Shown piece by piece: positions 16,919-25,793 of a stretch of 64,000 bases of DNA (positions within the stretch are counted from its first letter, which is position 1; each line of letters begins with the position of its first letter). Source of the stretch: VXRJ01 sp964636705 (GTDB lineage Bacteria; Acidobacteriota; Vicinamibacteria; Vicinamibacterales; UBA8438). Where the stretch lies: NCBI GenBank assembly GCA_964636705.1, contig CAZWUJ010000001.1, positions 246,659 through 310,658 on the forward strand, read 5' to 3'. A model generated the notes under the pieces. That model worked only from the letters and a program-made list of their open reading frames with translations, did not search any database and had not been told where the DNA came from. A program made the position numbers and the translations under genes.

Positions 16919-17973
16919 TGTCCAGCCCGGTCATCTCCCTTTTCAGCGACACGGAGACCCGCCCCACCGACGCCATGCGCGCCGCGATCAGCGCGGCCGA
17001 CGTGGGTGACGAGCAGAAGAACGCCGACCCGACCGTGCTTGCTCTGCAGGAACGCGTCGCCGCCCTGCTTGGCAAGGAGGCGGCGCTCTGGATGCCGACC
17101 GGCACCATGTGCAACCTGACGGCGGTCCGGACGCACACGCGGCCGGGTGACGCGATCGTGGCCGACTGGATGGCGCACATCGTTCGCGCCGAATCCGGCG
17201 GGTCGGCCCTGGCGTCCGGGGTGACGATCGAACCGATTCGGACGGCCCGGGGAGTCTTCACGGCCGAGGAAGCCGAGGCCGCGATCGCCCGGGCGACCAG
17301 CGTTCCGACGCCCTACGGCCAGCCGGTCTCGCTGGTCTGCGTCGAACAGACGCACAACTTCGGCGGGGGCGCGATCTGGCCGCTCGACACCCTGCGCGAG
17401 GTCTCCGGCGCCGTCCGCGGGCGCGGCATCGCGATGCATATGGATGGCGCGCGGCTGATGAACGCGTCCGTGGCGGCCGGTGTGCCGGCGGCCGACTTCG
17501 CCGCCTGCGTCGACTCGGTCTGGATCGACTTCACCAAAGGACTGGGCGCACCGATTGGGGCCGTTCTCGCCGGGTCGAAGGGTTTCATCCAGGCCGCCCG
17601 GCGCTTCAAGCAGCTCTTCGGAGGGGCGATGCGCCAGGCGGGAATCGCGGCGGCGGGCTGTCTGCATGCGCTCGACCACCACGTCGAGCGGCTCGCCGAC
17701 GATCACGCCAACGCGCACCGCCTGGCGACCGGGTTGGCGGAAATCCACGGCATCAGGCTGCGGACCCCGGAGCCGGAAACCAACATGATCTTCTTCGGTG
17801 TCGACGGCCTCGACATGACCGCCGATCAGTTTGTCGCGAAGCTGAAGGCAGCCGGTGTCCTGATGAGCGGCGCGGGTGGGTACGTCCGCGCCGTCACGCA
17901 TCTCGACGTGTCGCGTGACGACATCGATCGCGCGCTCGCCGTGATCCGCATCGTGGTCGCGAGCGGCGACTGA
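16918..17973 (+). CDS. ltaE: low-specificity threonine aldolase-type PLP enzyme
   Basis: 351 residues, fold-type I PLP enzyme of the beta-eliminating lyase/threonine aldolase family. It shows FSDTETRPTDAMR at the start, MPTGTMCNLTA, an HMDGARLMNA segment (PLP Asp) and the Schiff-base Lys in WIDFTKGLGAPIGA. The reaction is threonine or allo-threonine to glycine and acetaldehyde, in the cytoplasm (no signal peptide). It is translationally coupled to the upstream PQQ dehydrogenase. Acetaldehyde or glycine metabolism may link it to the oxidation cluster, but that is speculation. Confidence 0.87.
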   Translation: MSSPVISLFSDTETRPTDAMRAAISAADVGDEQKNADPTVLALQERVAALLGKEAALWMPTGTMCNLTAVRTHTRPGDAIVADWMAHIVRAESGGSALASGVTIEPIRTARGVFTAEEAEAAIARATSVPTPYGQPVSLVCVEQTHNFGGGAIWPLDTLREVSGAVRGRGIAMHMDGARLMNASVAAGVPAADFAACVDSVWIDFTKGLGAPIGAVLAGSKGFIQAARRFKQLFGGAMRQAGIAAAGCLHALDHHVERLADDHANAHRLATGLAEIHGIRLRTPEPETNMIFFGVDGLDMTADQFVAKLKAAGVLMSGAGGYVRAVTHLDVSRDDIDRALAVIRIVVASGD

Positions 17974-17991
17974 TCGGCACGTAGCCGAGAA

Positions 17992-18052
17992 GCCGGCGTG
18001 GACGCCGGCGCACCAACGCACACGCGAGAGCCGGGGTGGACGCCGGCGCACC
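17992..18052. repeat. dispersed palindromic repeat, family 1, two copies
   Basis: Two 23-base units (17992-18014 and 18030-18052) read GCCGGCGTGGACGCCGGCG and CACC, and nearly the same. Each is a GC-rich palindrome (CCGGCGTGGACGCCGG) with a CACC tail. Related copies lie at 29629-29698, 37412-37434 and 53627-53649, all between genes. This pattern fits a REP-like element of unknown function. Confidence 0.65.
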
Positions 18053-18091
18053 AAGGTAATGCAGGGGCACCAAAGGCATACAATAGCCGCC

Positions 18092-19117
18092 ATGGGTTAC
18101 CGCCTCTCGGCCGCGTTGGCCAGCGTGGCCATGCTGGCCGGCCTTCCCACGGCGGCAGCGGCCCAGGATCACCCCGGCAGCGTTCCCTACCAGCAGGTAT
18201 GCCAGGCGTGCCATGGCGAGGGAGCGCGCGGCGACATCGCGCCGGCCCTGGTGCCAGGGAGCTTCGACGCCGACTATGTGCTTGCCGTGGTGCGCGAGGG
18301 GTACGGCCAGATGCCGCCCATCTCCAGGCGCGAACTCTCGGACGATCAGGTGCGGCAAGTCGTAGGCTACCTCGACTCGATCAATGCGGGAGGCGGCAGC
18401 GGCGGGTCGGCCGCGGCCCAGAGCGCCTACGACGGTCCGCGCACGCCCGAAGGACAACCCGACCTCAACGGAATATGGCAGACGCTCAACTCGGCGTCGT
18501 GGGATATCCGCCCCCACAACGCTTCGGACGGCGTCCCGGCCGGCTTGGGCGTCGTCGTCGGCGACGAGATCCCGTACCAGGAATGGGCGGCCGAGCAGCA
18601 GCAGCGCAACTACGCCAACCGGCTGCAGGACGACCCGGTACGCAGGTGCTACCTGCCGGGCGTGCCGCGGATCACCTACATGCCGTTCCCATTCCGGATC
18701 CTGCAGACCCCCGACCACGTCATCATCACATACGAGTACCAGCACGTTGTGCGCACCATCTATACCGACGGGAGCGGCCACCCGCTGCCCAACGACTTCT
18801 GGATGGGCGATTCGCGAGGTCACTGGGAAGGCGACACGCTCGTCGTCGACACCACCCACTTCAATGGACTCACCTGGTTCGACGCGGCCGGCAATTTTCA
18901 CAGCAATCAGTTGCACGTCGTCGAGCGCTACACGCCGATCAGCGAGACTCACATCGACTACGAGGTAACGATCGAGGATCCCGAGGTCTTCACCCGGCCC
19001 TGGACGATGCGGATGCCGCTCTACCGCCGCATGGAAGACCGGCTCCGATTGCTCGACTACGACTGCGTCGACTTCATCCTGCAGAAACTGACCGCACCGG
19101 AGGGAGGTGCACCGTGA
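18092..19117 (+). CDS. cytochrome c fused to PDLQGVW-family domain, paralog 2
   Basis: 341 residues from the ATG at 18092. A Sec signal (ending AAAAQ) is followed by a mono-heme cytochrome c domain: VCQACHGEG (CXXCH) near residue 35 and the Met ligand in YGQMPPI. A Gly/Ser linker (GGGSGGSAAAQ) at about 105-120 leads into a PDLQGVW-family domain (RTPEGQPDLNGIW, QTPDHVIITYEYQHVVRTIY, GHWEGDTLVVDTTHF). The C-terminal CHEGN of the family is replaced by DYDCVDF, which keeps Cys and loses His. The fusion implies that the PDLQGVW domain exchanges electrons or works beside a redox partner. Its stop overlaps the next paralog's GTG by four bases. Confidence 0.8.
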   Translation: MGYRLSAALASVAMLAGLPTAAAAQDHPGSVPYQQVCQACHGEGARGDIAPALVPGSFDADYVLAVVREGYGQMPPISRRELSDDQVRQVVGYLDSINAGGGSGGSAAAQSAYDGPRTPEGQPDLNGIWQTLNSASWDIRPHNASDGVPAGLGVVVGDEIPYQEWAAEQQQRNYANRLQDDPVRRCYLPGVPRITYMPFPFRILQTPDHVIITYEYQHVVRTIYTDGSGHPLPNDFWMGDSRGHWEGDTLVVDTTHFNGLTWFDAAGNFHSNQLHVVERYTPISETHIDYEVTIEDPEVFTRPWTMRMPLYRRMEDRLRLLDYDCVDFILQKLTAPEGGAP

Positions 19118-20103
19118 ACAGGGGTGGCAACACAACATTCTGGCGGGCGGCGGTTCTGATCGGCGCGGTGGCGGTGGCGGGCGCGGTCGGCACTCCGGGA
19201 GTGGCGGCGGCGCAGCAGGGCGACGCGGCCGAGTTCGAGCCGCCGCGCACGCCGTGGGGCGATCCCGACTTCAGCGGCTACTATCTGCCCAGCGGGCCGC
19301 AACCGCTGGAGACCCCGGCCAGCGACGACTGGTCGCCGCCCGAGGGCGCGAACCGCGGACAGGGCGCAGCGTTCTCCCGTTTCTTCGAGCCGGATCCCGA
19401 CGCGCCGCCACGGCCGGAGCGCGTGACGCGCCCGATGATCATCGACCCACCCGACGGCAGGATCCCTTTCCAGCCCTGGGCGGTCGAGCAGCGCGATGAG
19501 ATCATGCGGCGGCAGGACGATCTCGCCTACCTCGATCCGCGCGTGAAGTGCCTGCCCTCCGCCCTGCCCAGGGTGCATCTGCCGGTGGGCTACAACACGT
19601 ACCAGATTCTCCAGATCCCCGGCTACGTCGTGATGATCTACGAGTGGAACCATCTGTACCGCTACATACCGATCGACAGCGATCAGCCGCCGCTGCCCGA
19701 CAACATCCGTCTCGGGATGGGTGATTCGCGCGGCCGGTGGGAGGGAAACACGCTGGTGGTCGAATCGACCAACTTCACTGACAACACCTGGCCGGTCGGC
19801 CATGGCGCGCCGCCGGAAGGGGCTCCTGGCCGCACCCTCAGAACCGGCCACGGGGTCTTTCACAGCGGCAACCTGCGCGTCACGGAACGGTTCGCGTTCG
19901 TTGACGCCGACACCGTCCGCTATCGCGCCACCATCGAGGATCTGGAGGTCTTCACCCAGCCTTGGACCATCGAGTTCGACGCGCTCCGCCGCGCGCCGGA
20001 AGGGCACATGCTGTTCGAGTACGCCTGCCACGAAGGCAACGGCCGGAACCTCGAGCTCATGACCGGCGTGGACGTCAACGCCGTCCGGGTGGAAGCGAAG
20101 TAG
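19114..20103 (+). CDS. PDLQGVW-family secreted protein, paralog 3
   Basis: 329 residues from a GTG overlapping the previous stop (GTGA), with GGAGGGAGG just upstream. A Sec signal ends near residue 33 (AAAQQ). The family domain is divergent at the N-terminus (RTPWGDPDFSGYYLP) but keeps MIIDPPDGRIP, VGYNTYQILQIPGYVVMIYEWNH, DSRGRWEGNTLVVESTNF, ERFAFVDADTVRY and FEYACHEGN. It sits between the cytochrome-fused paralog and a DUF6152 gene and is probably co-transcribed with both. The function is unknown. Confidence 0.78.
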   Translation: MNRGGNTTFWRAAVLIGAVAVAGAVGTPGVAAAQQGDAAEFEPPRTPWGDPDFSGYYLPSGPQPLETPASDDWSPPEGANRGQGAAFSRFFEPDPDAPPRPERVTRPMIIDPPDGRIPFQPWAVEQRDEIMRRQDDLAYLDPRVKCLPSALPRVHLPVGYNTYQILQIPGYVVMIYEWNHLYRYIPIDSDQPPLPDNIRLGMGDSRGRWEGNTLVVESTNFTDNTWPVGHGAPPEGAPGRTLRTGHGVFHSGNLRVTERFAFVDADTVRYRATIEDLEVFTQPWTIEFDALRRAPEGHMLFEYACHEGNGRNLELMTGVDVNAVRVEAK

Positions 20104-20135
20104 GGCGGCGCGCCCGCAAGAGCGAGGGATACCTG

Positions 20136-20555
20136 ATGCGACTGACTTTCTGTGCGCTTGGCGTCACCGCCGCGGCGGCAGTGCTGGCCATCGGACTTGC
20201 CGCACCGCTCGAGGCCCACCACGCCTTCTCGGCCGAGTTCGACGCCGACCGGCCGCTGCAACTGCGCGGCACCGTCTCGAAGACGGAGTGGATCAACCCC
20301 CATTCCTGGATCCACATCGACGTCGAGGGAGAGGACGGCGAAGTCGTCACCTGGGCGATCGAGTGCGGCGCGCCCAACGCGCTGCTGCGCCGCGGCCTCA
20401 ACAAGAACTCGATCCCGGTCGGCACGGAACTGGTGATCGACGGCTTCGGCGCCAAGAACGGATCGAATACCGCAAACGCCCGCGACATCACGCTGCCGGA
20501 CGGGTCGCAGTTCTTCGTAGGCTCCTCCGGGACCGGCGCGCCATACGACCGCTAG
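20136..20555 (+). CDS. DUF6152 family secreted protein
   Basis: 139 residues with a Sec signal and the DUF6152 hallmarks: mature start EAHHAFSAEFD, then GTVSKTEWINPHSWIHIDV, a conserved Glu/Cys in WAIECGAPNALLRRG and LPDGSQFFVG near the end. The fold is a small beta barrel of unknown role, often found next to PDLQGVW-type genes in acidobacterial genomes (from memory). GAGGGAT precedes the ATG. It is last in the run with paralogs 2 and 3. Confidence 0.82.
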   Translation: MRLTFCALGVTAAAAVLAIGLAAPLEAHHAFSAEFDADRPLQLRGTVSKTEWINPHSWIHIDVEGEDGEVVTWAIECGAPNALLRRGLNKNSIPVGTELVIDGFGAKNGSNTANARDITLPDGSQFFVGSSGTGAPYDR

Positions 20556-20583
20556 CCCCGTGCAACGGCGCCGGCCAAACACC

Positions 20584-20805
20584 TCAGCGTACCGACTGTC
20601 TGTTTCGTCGTTGTCTCCGCGCCCATGCGCCGAAGGCAAGGAACCAGACCGCCGCGAGCCCCAGGAAGAGCCACTCCAGCAGGAAGCCGGGCTCGGAGCC
20701 GGTCGTGACGTCGTCGGCCGCCGCGAGGGCAAGTAGTCCGACGACACACGAGACGGCGATACCGACAACCATCTTCCGCCGATTGTGATGCGGTGATGCA
20801 GGCAT
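20584..20805 (-). CDS. small two-TM membrane protein, hypothetical
   Basis: About 73 residues from the ATG at 20805. Two hydrophobic segments (IAVSCVVGLLALAAA and FLLEWLFLGLAAVWFLAFGA) are separated by an acidic loop, and the tail is Arg-rich (RRQRRNRQ). No family was recognised. The start lies only 16 bases from the divergent VapB-like gene and overlaps its likely control region, so it could be a chance frame. Base composition and length are compatible with a real small protein. Confidence is moderate to low. Confidence 0.4.
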   Translation of the reverse strand: MPASPHHNRRKMVVGIAVSCVVGLLALAAADDVTTGSEPGFLLEWLFLGLAAVWFLAFGAWARRQRRNRQSVR

Positions 20806-20808
20806 AGT

Positions 20809-20823
20809 ATGATCGTACATCAT
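20809..20823. promoter_or_regulatory. candidate operator of second vapBC pair
   Basis: The inverted repeat ATGAT-CGTAC-ATCAT overlaps the ATG of the antitoxin gene. A short palindrome at the start codon fits RHH autorepression. The assignment is by position and symmetry only. Confidence 0.3.
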
Positions 20824-21079
20824 GCGGACGACGATCACGCTGGACGACCAACTGCTCACGCAACTGAAGCGACGGGCGACCGAGTCAGGCACATCCGTCA
20901 GCCGGCTCATCGAGCAAGCGGTGCGACTGTTTGTGCGGGTACCGACTCACACAGACGTCGAAGAACCGTTCGAGTTGATCACCTTTGGAGCCGGCGGCAA
21001 GTTCTCCCGTCACAACATTGACAAGGCCTCCGCGCTACTGGAGGCGGAAGATAGGGAACGGTACGGGTCGGGCAGCTAG
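20822..21079 (+). CDS. VapB-like ribbon-helix-helix antitoxin
   Basis: 85 residues. An N-terminal RHH fold is clear: MRTTITLDDQLLTQLKRRA and TSVSRLIEQAVRLFV. An acidic C-terminus (SALLEAEDRERYG) would bind the toxin. It precedes a PIN toxin by three bases, forming a standard type II pair. It is unrelated in detail to the antitoxin at 12197. Confidence 0.85.
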   Translation: MRTTITLDDQLLTQLKRRATESGTSVSRLIEQAVRLFVRVPTHTDVEEPFELITFGAGGKFSRHNIDKASALLEAEDRERYGSGS

Positions 21080-21082
21080 GCG

Positions 21083-21508
21083 ATGCAGTTGCCCGACGTC
21101 AACGTCCTGATCTACGCGCATCGAGAAGACTCTCCGGAGCACGCGCGTTACGCGTCCTGGTTGCGGGCGCTGACGCGTTCCCCGGAGCCTTTCGCTGTGT
21201 CGGAGACCGTATTGGCCAGTTTTATTCGTCTGGTGACGAACCGGAGGATCTTCACTCCCCCGACGCCGATGGAAACGGCCATCGCATTCTGTCAGCGACT
21301 CACGACACAGCCGCGGGCCGTTGTCGTGCGGCCCACGCCTCAACACTGGAAGGTCTTCGTCGAGTTGTGCCGGGAGATCGAAGGCCCTCTGGTGTCGGAT
21401 GCCTACCTTGCCGCGCTCGCCATTGAGCACGGATGTGAGCTGATCACGACGGACAGCGATTTCGCACGCTTCCCGGACCTCCGTTGGCGGCATCCACTCA
21501 GCGCCTGA
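21083..21508 (+). CDS. VapC-type PIN-domain toxin
   Basis: 141 residues with MQLPDVNVLIYAHRED (first Asp at residue 5), a conserved Glu in VSETVLASF, an Asp in LVSDAYLAALAIEHG and the final site in LITTDSDFARFPDLRW. This is the TA-system VapC subfamily that usually targets tRNA or rRNA. It is expressed with the antitoxin directly upstream. All catalytic acids are present. Confidence 0.88.
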   Translation: MQLPDVNVLIYAHREDSPEHARYASWLRALTRSPEPFAVSETVLASFIRLVTNRRIFTPPTPMETAIAFCQRLTTQPRAVVVRPTPQHWKVFVELCREIEGPLVSDAYLAALAIEHGCELITTDSDFARFPDLRWRHPLSA

Positions 21509-21557
21509 CGCGCTGCGCGGCCGCCTAGCCGCGCCGGTAACTGGTGTGTTCGCGCGT

Positions 21558-22436
21558 TCACCGCCCCCCGCGTTCCTCCTCTAGCTGATCCAGGTAGGCC
21601 CGCTCCAGCCGCTCCACGGCGAGGCGGAACCCGTCGGGGTCGACAAACGTGTTCGGGTCGTACGGGTTACCCGGGGCCCACTTGTCGTGGAGGTTGTACT
21701 GGGAGCCGTGAGCGGCGACCCAGACGTCTATCTCCATTTCTTTCTGCTTGCGGAACGTTTCCGCGAAGTCGTCCGCGACGCCCGGGTAGGTGGGATCGAC
21801 GACGAGTTGCTTGCCCGCGTTGATCGTCCCCATGTTCGCGATGATCACGTTGTAGTCACGTCCCGCCTCGTGGACGGTCATCGCGTAACCGGAGCTGCCA
21901 GCCGTATGGCCCGGCATCTCCACCACGGTCAGCCGCGCCGCGCCCAGTTCGAGAACATCGCCGTTGGCAATGATCCGATCCACCTCGACCGGCTGGAACG
22001 ACTGCTCGCCGCCGAAATGCGGATCGCTGAAGCCGCCGTCCTCCAGCACTGGCGCGTCATCGGCCGTCGCCCACATTTCGGCGCCCGTGATCTCCTTGAT
22101 CTCGGCCAGCGCGGCAGTGTGGTCCCAGTGCGCCTGCATCTGCAGCAACACGCTGATGTCCTCGAAACTGAATCCAAGCGACTCGACGTTCTGCCGGATC
22201 AGCTCGGTCGAATCCTCGAGGCCCGTGTTGATCAGGAAGTGACCCTCCTGGGACGTGACGAGGAACACCGCCAGGTCGTAGGTGCCGACGGCGTACAGGT
22301 TCCCGATCACCCGGTGACCCGGGAAAGGCCGTGTCCAGTTCTCATTCTGGGCCGCCAACGGAGTGGCGGCCGCCAGCGCGACGGCGACCGCCAGACCAGC
22401 CGCAAACGCGGATTGAAGCATCCGGCTCCGCATCAT
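21558..22436 (-). CDS. class B3-like MBL-fold metallohydrolase, exported
   Basis: 292 residues with a Sec signal ending near residue 30 (PLAAQ). The zinc-site motif reads QAHWDH at 101-106, followed by PGHTAGS (His177) and AAHGSQ (His243). This spacing is that of subclass B3 metallo-beta-lactamases. The first zinc His is Gln, as known for the GOB enzymes. It starts nine bases after a PDLQGVW gene on the same strand and may share its transcript. It could be a beta-lactamase or another periplasmic lactone/ester hydrolase. Sequence alone cannot decide. Confidence 0.82.
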   Translation of the reverse strand: MMRSRMLQSAFAAGLAVAVALAAATPLAAQNENWTRPFPGHRVIGNLYAVGTYDLAVFLVTSQEGHFLINTGLEDSTELIRQNVESLGFSFEDISVLLQMQAHWDHTAALAEIKEITGAEMWATADDAPVLEDGGFSDPHFGGEQSFQPVEVDRIIANGDVLELGAARLTVVEMPGHTAGSSGYAMTVHEAGRDYNVIIANMGTINAGKQLVVDPTYPGVADDFAETFRKQKEMEIDVWVAAHGSQYNLHDKWAPGNPYDPNTFVDPDGFRLAVERLERAYLDQLEEERGGR

Positions 22437-22445
22437 GTCCGCTCC

Positions 22446-23432
22446 CTACCGGCCCGCGGCCGCTTCCGCCTCTTCCGCCCGGGCGCCAGCGAGGATCCCT
22501 TCCATGCTGTAGTTCCCCTCGTGGCAGGCGTACTCGTACATCGGCTCGGCCGCCAACTGCATCGGGAGCGACGCGGTCCAGGGCGAAACCCACGTCTCCG
22601 GGTCGGTCACCGTGTACGTGTAGTCCAGCGTGTCCTCGTCGATGCGGGTGAGGCGCTCGACCAGCGTCATGTTCGGTGTCGTGCCGCGCCAGCCCCGCTG
22701 ATCGTTGAAGTTCCGGGTCTCGATGACCAGCGTGTCGCCGTCCCAGTGGGCGCGCGAGTCGCCCGTCCACTGCCGGATGTCCTCGCCAAGGGCCGGACGG
22801 CCGTCGAGGGGCACGATTCGATGCGTATGAACCATCTCGGTGACGAGAGCGACGTGGTCCGGCGTCTGGAAGACCTGCATGTTCTGGTTGTAGCCGCCCG
22901 GGGTGATGGGCGGGCCGGCGTTGAAGCCGAGAATGCACCGGTCGTACGCCGACCGGTCGAGCCAGGAGTCGGCGGGGTGTTCCTGCCGGTAGGCGCGACG
23001 GGCATCGGCTCGTTCGCTCCCCTCGGGCGACAGTTCCGGCAGCCGGCCGTTCGGCGGATCGACAACGAGGGACGTCCGCCGCGTGTCGATGGTCCGGGTG
23101 CCCTGATCGAGCCAGAAGTTGTTGTAGAAGCCCGGGGTTCCGTCCGAACGGCGATCGACCTGATCGGCCGCCTCCGTCCGCTCCGCCGGCCGCTCGAGCA
23201 GTTCCTGGTTCCGGTCGACCACTTCCTGCTCGGCCCTCGCGGCTTCCTCCGCCGTCAGGAACTCCCGATCGGAGTACTCCTCCGGTCGCTGCAGGGGAGT
23301 GATGGTCCGGAAGTCCCAGACACCCTGCAGGTCGGGATCTCCCCACGCGGTGCGGGGAGCGTCCTGGGCGCCGGCTGGCGCGGCGGCCGCCAGGACCGCG
23401 GCGACCGCGACGATGAAGATGACTCGCTGCAT
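22446..23432 (-). CDS. PDLQGVW-family secreted protein, paralog 4
   Basis: 328 residues with a Sec signal (APAGAQ) and a complete family domain: RTAWGDPDLQGVWDFRT, TSLVVDPPNGRLPEL, RCILGFNAGPP, YNQNMQVFQTPDHVALVTEMVH, DSRAHWDGDTLVIETRNF, ERLTRIDEDTLDYTYTV and YEYACHEGNYSMEGILAGARAEE. It is followed 9 bases later by the B3-like hydrolase and preceded by another paralog 26 bases upstream. The three genes probably form one operon. The function is unknown. Confidence 0.8.
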   Translation of the reverse strand: MQRVIFIVAVAAVLAAAAPAGAQDAPRTAWGDPDLQGVWDFRTITPLQRPEEYSDREFLTAEEAARAEQEVVDRNQELLERPAERTEAADQVDRRSDGTPGFYNNFWLDQGTRTIDTRRTSLVVDPPNGRLPELSPEGSERADARRAYRQEHPADSWLDRSAYDRCILGFNAGPPITPGGYNQNMQVFQTPDHVALVTEMVHTHRIVPLDGRPALGEDIRQWTGDSRAHWDGDTLVIETRNFNDQRGWRGTTPNMTLVERLTRIDEDTLDYTYTVTDPETWVSPWTASLPMQLAAEPMYEYACHEGNYSMEGILAGARAEEAEAAAGR

Positions 23433-23458
23433 GATGGTGCTCCTTCTAGTTGCGTTCC

Positions 23459-24472
23459 CTACTTGCCGGCCTGCGCTGCCTCCTCGGCGCGGGCGCCCGC
23501 CAGGATGTTGACCATGGCGTGGTTACCCTCATGGCAGGCGAACTCCCATATCTCACCCGCTGTCACGCCGCGCGACGCCTGATCCGTGGTCATCGGCGCC
23601 GCCGCCGTCCAGGGTTGCGTGAAGGACGTCGGATCGTCCAGCGTGAACGTGTAGTCGATGGATTCCGGTCCCACTCGGCTGAACCGCTCGACCAGACGCA
23701 GGGTGGGGCGGGCCGCGCGCCAGGGCGCGCTCCAGTAGGTCTCAGGCCTGTCGATGAAGCTGACGGTCTCGACCACCAGCGTATCGCCTTCCCAGCGCCC
23801 CCGCGCCTCGCCCGTCCACTGCGGAATTCCGGTGAGCGGACGGGCGTCAAGCGGGATAACCCGCACCTCGTGGTACATCTCGTGCAGCATCGCCACCTCG
23901 TCCGGGGTCTGGAAGATGCGCATGTTCATGTTGTACGGCTGCAGCGGGACCATGTTCGGCAGTCCGTCGGTGATGCAGCGCTCGCCCGTGTCGAGGTCCG
24001 CATGGGTATAGAACGGCCCGACGCCGTAGCGGGCCCGCTCGCGGTCGCTCTCGATCTTCTTCTCCGGAATCCAGGGGATGACTCCCTCGGGCGGATCGAC
24101 GATGAGCGACGTTCGCCGGTCGCTGACGATGCGGGCGCCGGCGTCCAGCCAGACCTGGTTGTAACCCCCGACGCTGCCGGGAGCCGACTTGCCGTCCGAC
24201 TCCACGCGCCGCCGGGCGGATTCCTCCTCGATGGCCGCAGCTTCTTCGTCCGTCAGGAGCGCCCGGTCCGCCTGCCGCGCCGGCCGCTCCAGCGGCGTGA
24301 GGGTGGCCGAGGTCCAGAGTCCCTGAAGGTCCGGGTCGCCCCAGGCAGTGCGTGGCGTGGCGGGCGACCGGTCCCTCCCCGCCGACTGGCCCAGCGCCGC
24401 CGCAGGGAGCAGCAGCAGGATCGCCAACGCGCCGACTGGAACAACAGGAGAGAAGGAAACCCTGTGACCCAT
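23459..24472 (-). CDS. PDLQGVW-family secreted protein, paralog 5
   Basis: 337 residues. The ATG at 24472 was chosen because GGAGGTTGTG precedes it; an upstream in-frame ATG lacks such a site. After a Sec signal (AAALGQ) come RTAWGDPDLQGLWTSATLTPLERP, TSLIVDPPEGVIPW, RCITDGLPNMVPLQPYNMNMRIFQTPDEVAMLHEMYHEVRV (read as consecutive family blocks), ARGRWEGDTLVVETVSF, ERFSRVGPESIDYTFTL and EFACHEGNHAMVNILAGARAEE. It is the first gene of a minus-strand run with paralog 4 and the B3-like hydrolase. Confidence 0.8.
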   Translation of the reverse strand: MGHRVSFSPVVPVGALAILLLLPAAALGQSAGRDRSPATPRTAWGDPDLQGLWTSATLTPLERPARQADRALLTDEEAAAIEEESARRRVESDGKSAPGSVGGYNQVWLDAGARIVSDRRTSLIVDPPEGVIPWIPEKKIESDRERARYGVGPFYTHADLDTGERCITDGLPNMVPLQPYNMNMRIFQTPDEVAMLHEMYHEVRVIPLDARPLTGIPQWTGEARGRWEGDTLVVETVSFIDRPETYWSAPWRAARPTLRLVERFSRVGPESIDYTFTLDDPTSFTQPWTAAAPMTTDQASRGVTAGEIWEFACHEGNHAMVNILAGARAEEAAQAGK

Positions 24473-24685
24473 CACAACCTCCATCGGGGGAAGCATACCG
24501 CCCCCGTCGGAAGATGGCGATGGGATTCACCGGGGAAGGACGGACAGAACGCCTCGACGCTCACTCATGCAACTCCTGACGAGTCCACGGACCGGTCGGG
24601 CGATACGTCTCGTCGGCCCAGATTCTGTTGAGTTCCGCGATGACCGACTCCGCTCCGGCACCAGCACCACGAGGACGGCGATCAG

Positions 24686-25644
24686 CTACGAGTCGATCCC
24701 GCCCATGCAGAGGTACTTGATCTCGACAAAGTCGTCCATGCCGTACTTCGACCCCTCGCGGCCGATCCCTGATTCCTTGACGCCGCCGAACGGCGCCACC
24801 TCGTTCGAGATGATCCCCTCGTTGACGCCGACGATGCCGTACTCGAGGCCTTCGGAGACACGCCAGATGCGGCCGACTTCACCGTCGAGGCGCACTGCGC
24901 CATCAACAGCTTGCCGATTTCGGTGGAACCGGTGAACGACAGCTTGCGGACGGTGGGATTCGACGTGAGCTCGGCCCCCATGGGACCGGACGGACCGGTG
25001 ATGACATTGACCACTCCGGGCGGGATGCCCGCGCGGTCGGCGAGCTCCGCGAGCGCAAGCGCCGTGAACGGTGTCTGCGACGCCGGACGGATGACGACCG
25101 GGCAGCCCGCCGCGAGCGCCGGCGCGCACTTTCGGGTGATCATCGCGGCCGGGAAGTTCCACGGCGTGATCGACGCGACGACGCCGATTGGCTGTTTCAG
25201 CACCACGATCCGCCTGCCCGGCTGCGGATGATTGATGACGTCGCCGTAGACGCGCTTGGCCTCCTCGCCGAACCACTCGACGAAGGACGCGGCGTAGGCG
25301 ATCTCGCCCCGTGACTCGGCCAGCGGCTTGCCCTGCTCGGTCGTCATCAGGACCGCGAGGTCGTCCTGATAGGCCATCATCAGCTCGAACCACCGGCGCA
25401 TCAGCCCCGCGCGCTCCTTTCCCGGGCGGGAACGCCAATCGCCCCACGCTGCGTCGGCCGCCTCGATGGCGGCACGCGTCTCCTCCCGGCCGAGGGCAGG
25501 AACGGCGCCGACGATCTCACCCGTCGCGGGGTTATCGACCTCCATGACCTCACGGTTCCGCGCCTCGATCCAGCGGCCGTTCACGTAGCACTGCTGGCGG
25601 AAGAGCGCGCGGTCGTCGAGGGTCATCGTCATTGGGGCGTCCAT
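24686..25644 (-). pseudogene. gabD-like succinate-semialdehyde dehydrogenase, internally deleted
   Basis: The N-terminal part (from MDAPMTMT at 25644) is a good aldehyde dehydrogenase NAD-binding half: GEIVGAVPALGREE, PWNFPAAMITRKCAPALAAG and LSFTGSTEIGKLLMAQCAS. At about 24874-24877 the frame jumps and the sequence resumes as GRIWRVSEGLEYGIVGVNEG, FGGVKESGIGREGSKYGMDD and the C-terminus. The missing block is about 165 residues and would include the catalytic Glu (ELGG region) and catalytic Cys. What remains is about 318 of about 480 residues in two frames. It is therefore inactive as written, unless the deletion is an assembly error. The closest intact family is succinate-semialdehyde dehydrogenase. 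Confidence 0.88.
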
Positions 25645-25793
25645 GGTCGGTCCTTTCGTCGCTGCAATCGTAGTATCCCGCGCGCGGGGCGTGCGCGGGT
25701 CGGGCCGCGCGTAAATGCCCAGCTTCGCGGGATAGAATCGCCACGCCACCCGATGTTGCGGGCACAGGCGAGGAAACGATCCAGAGGAGATCG

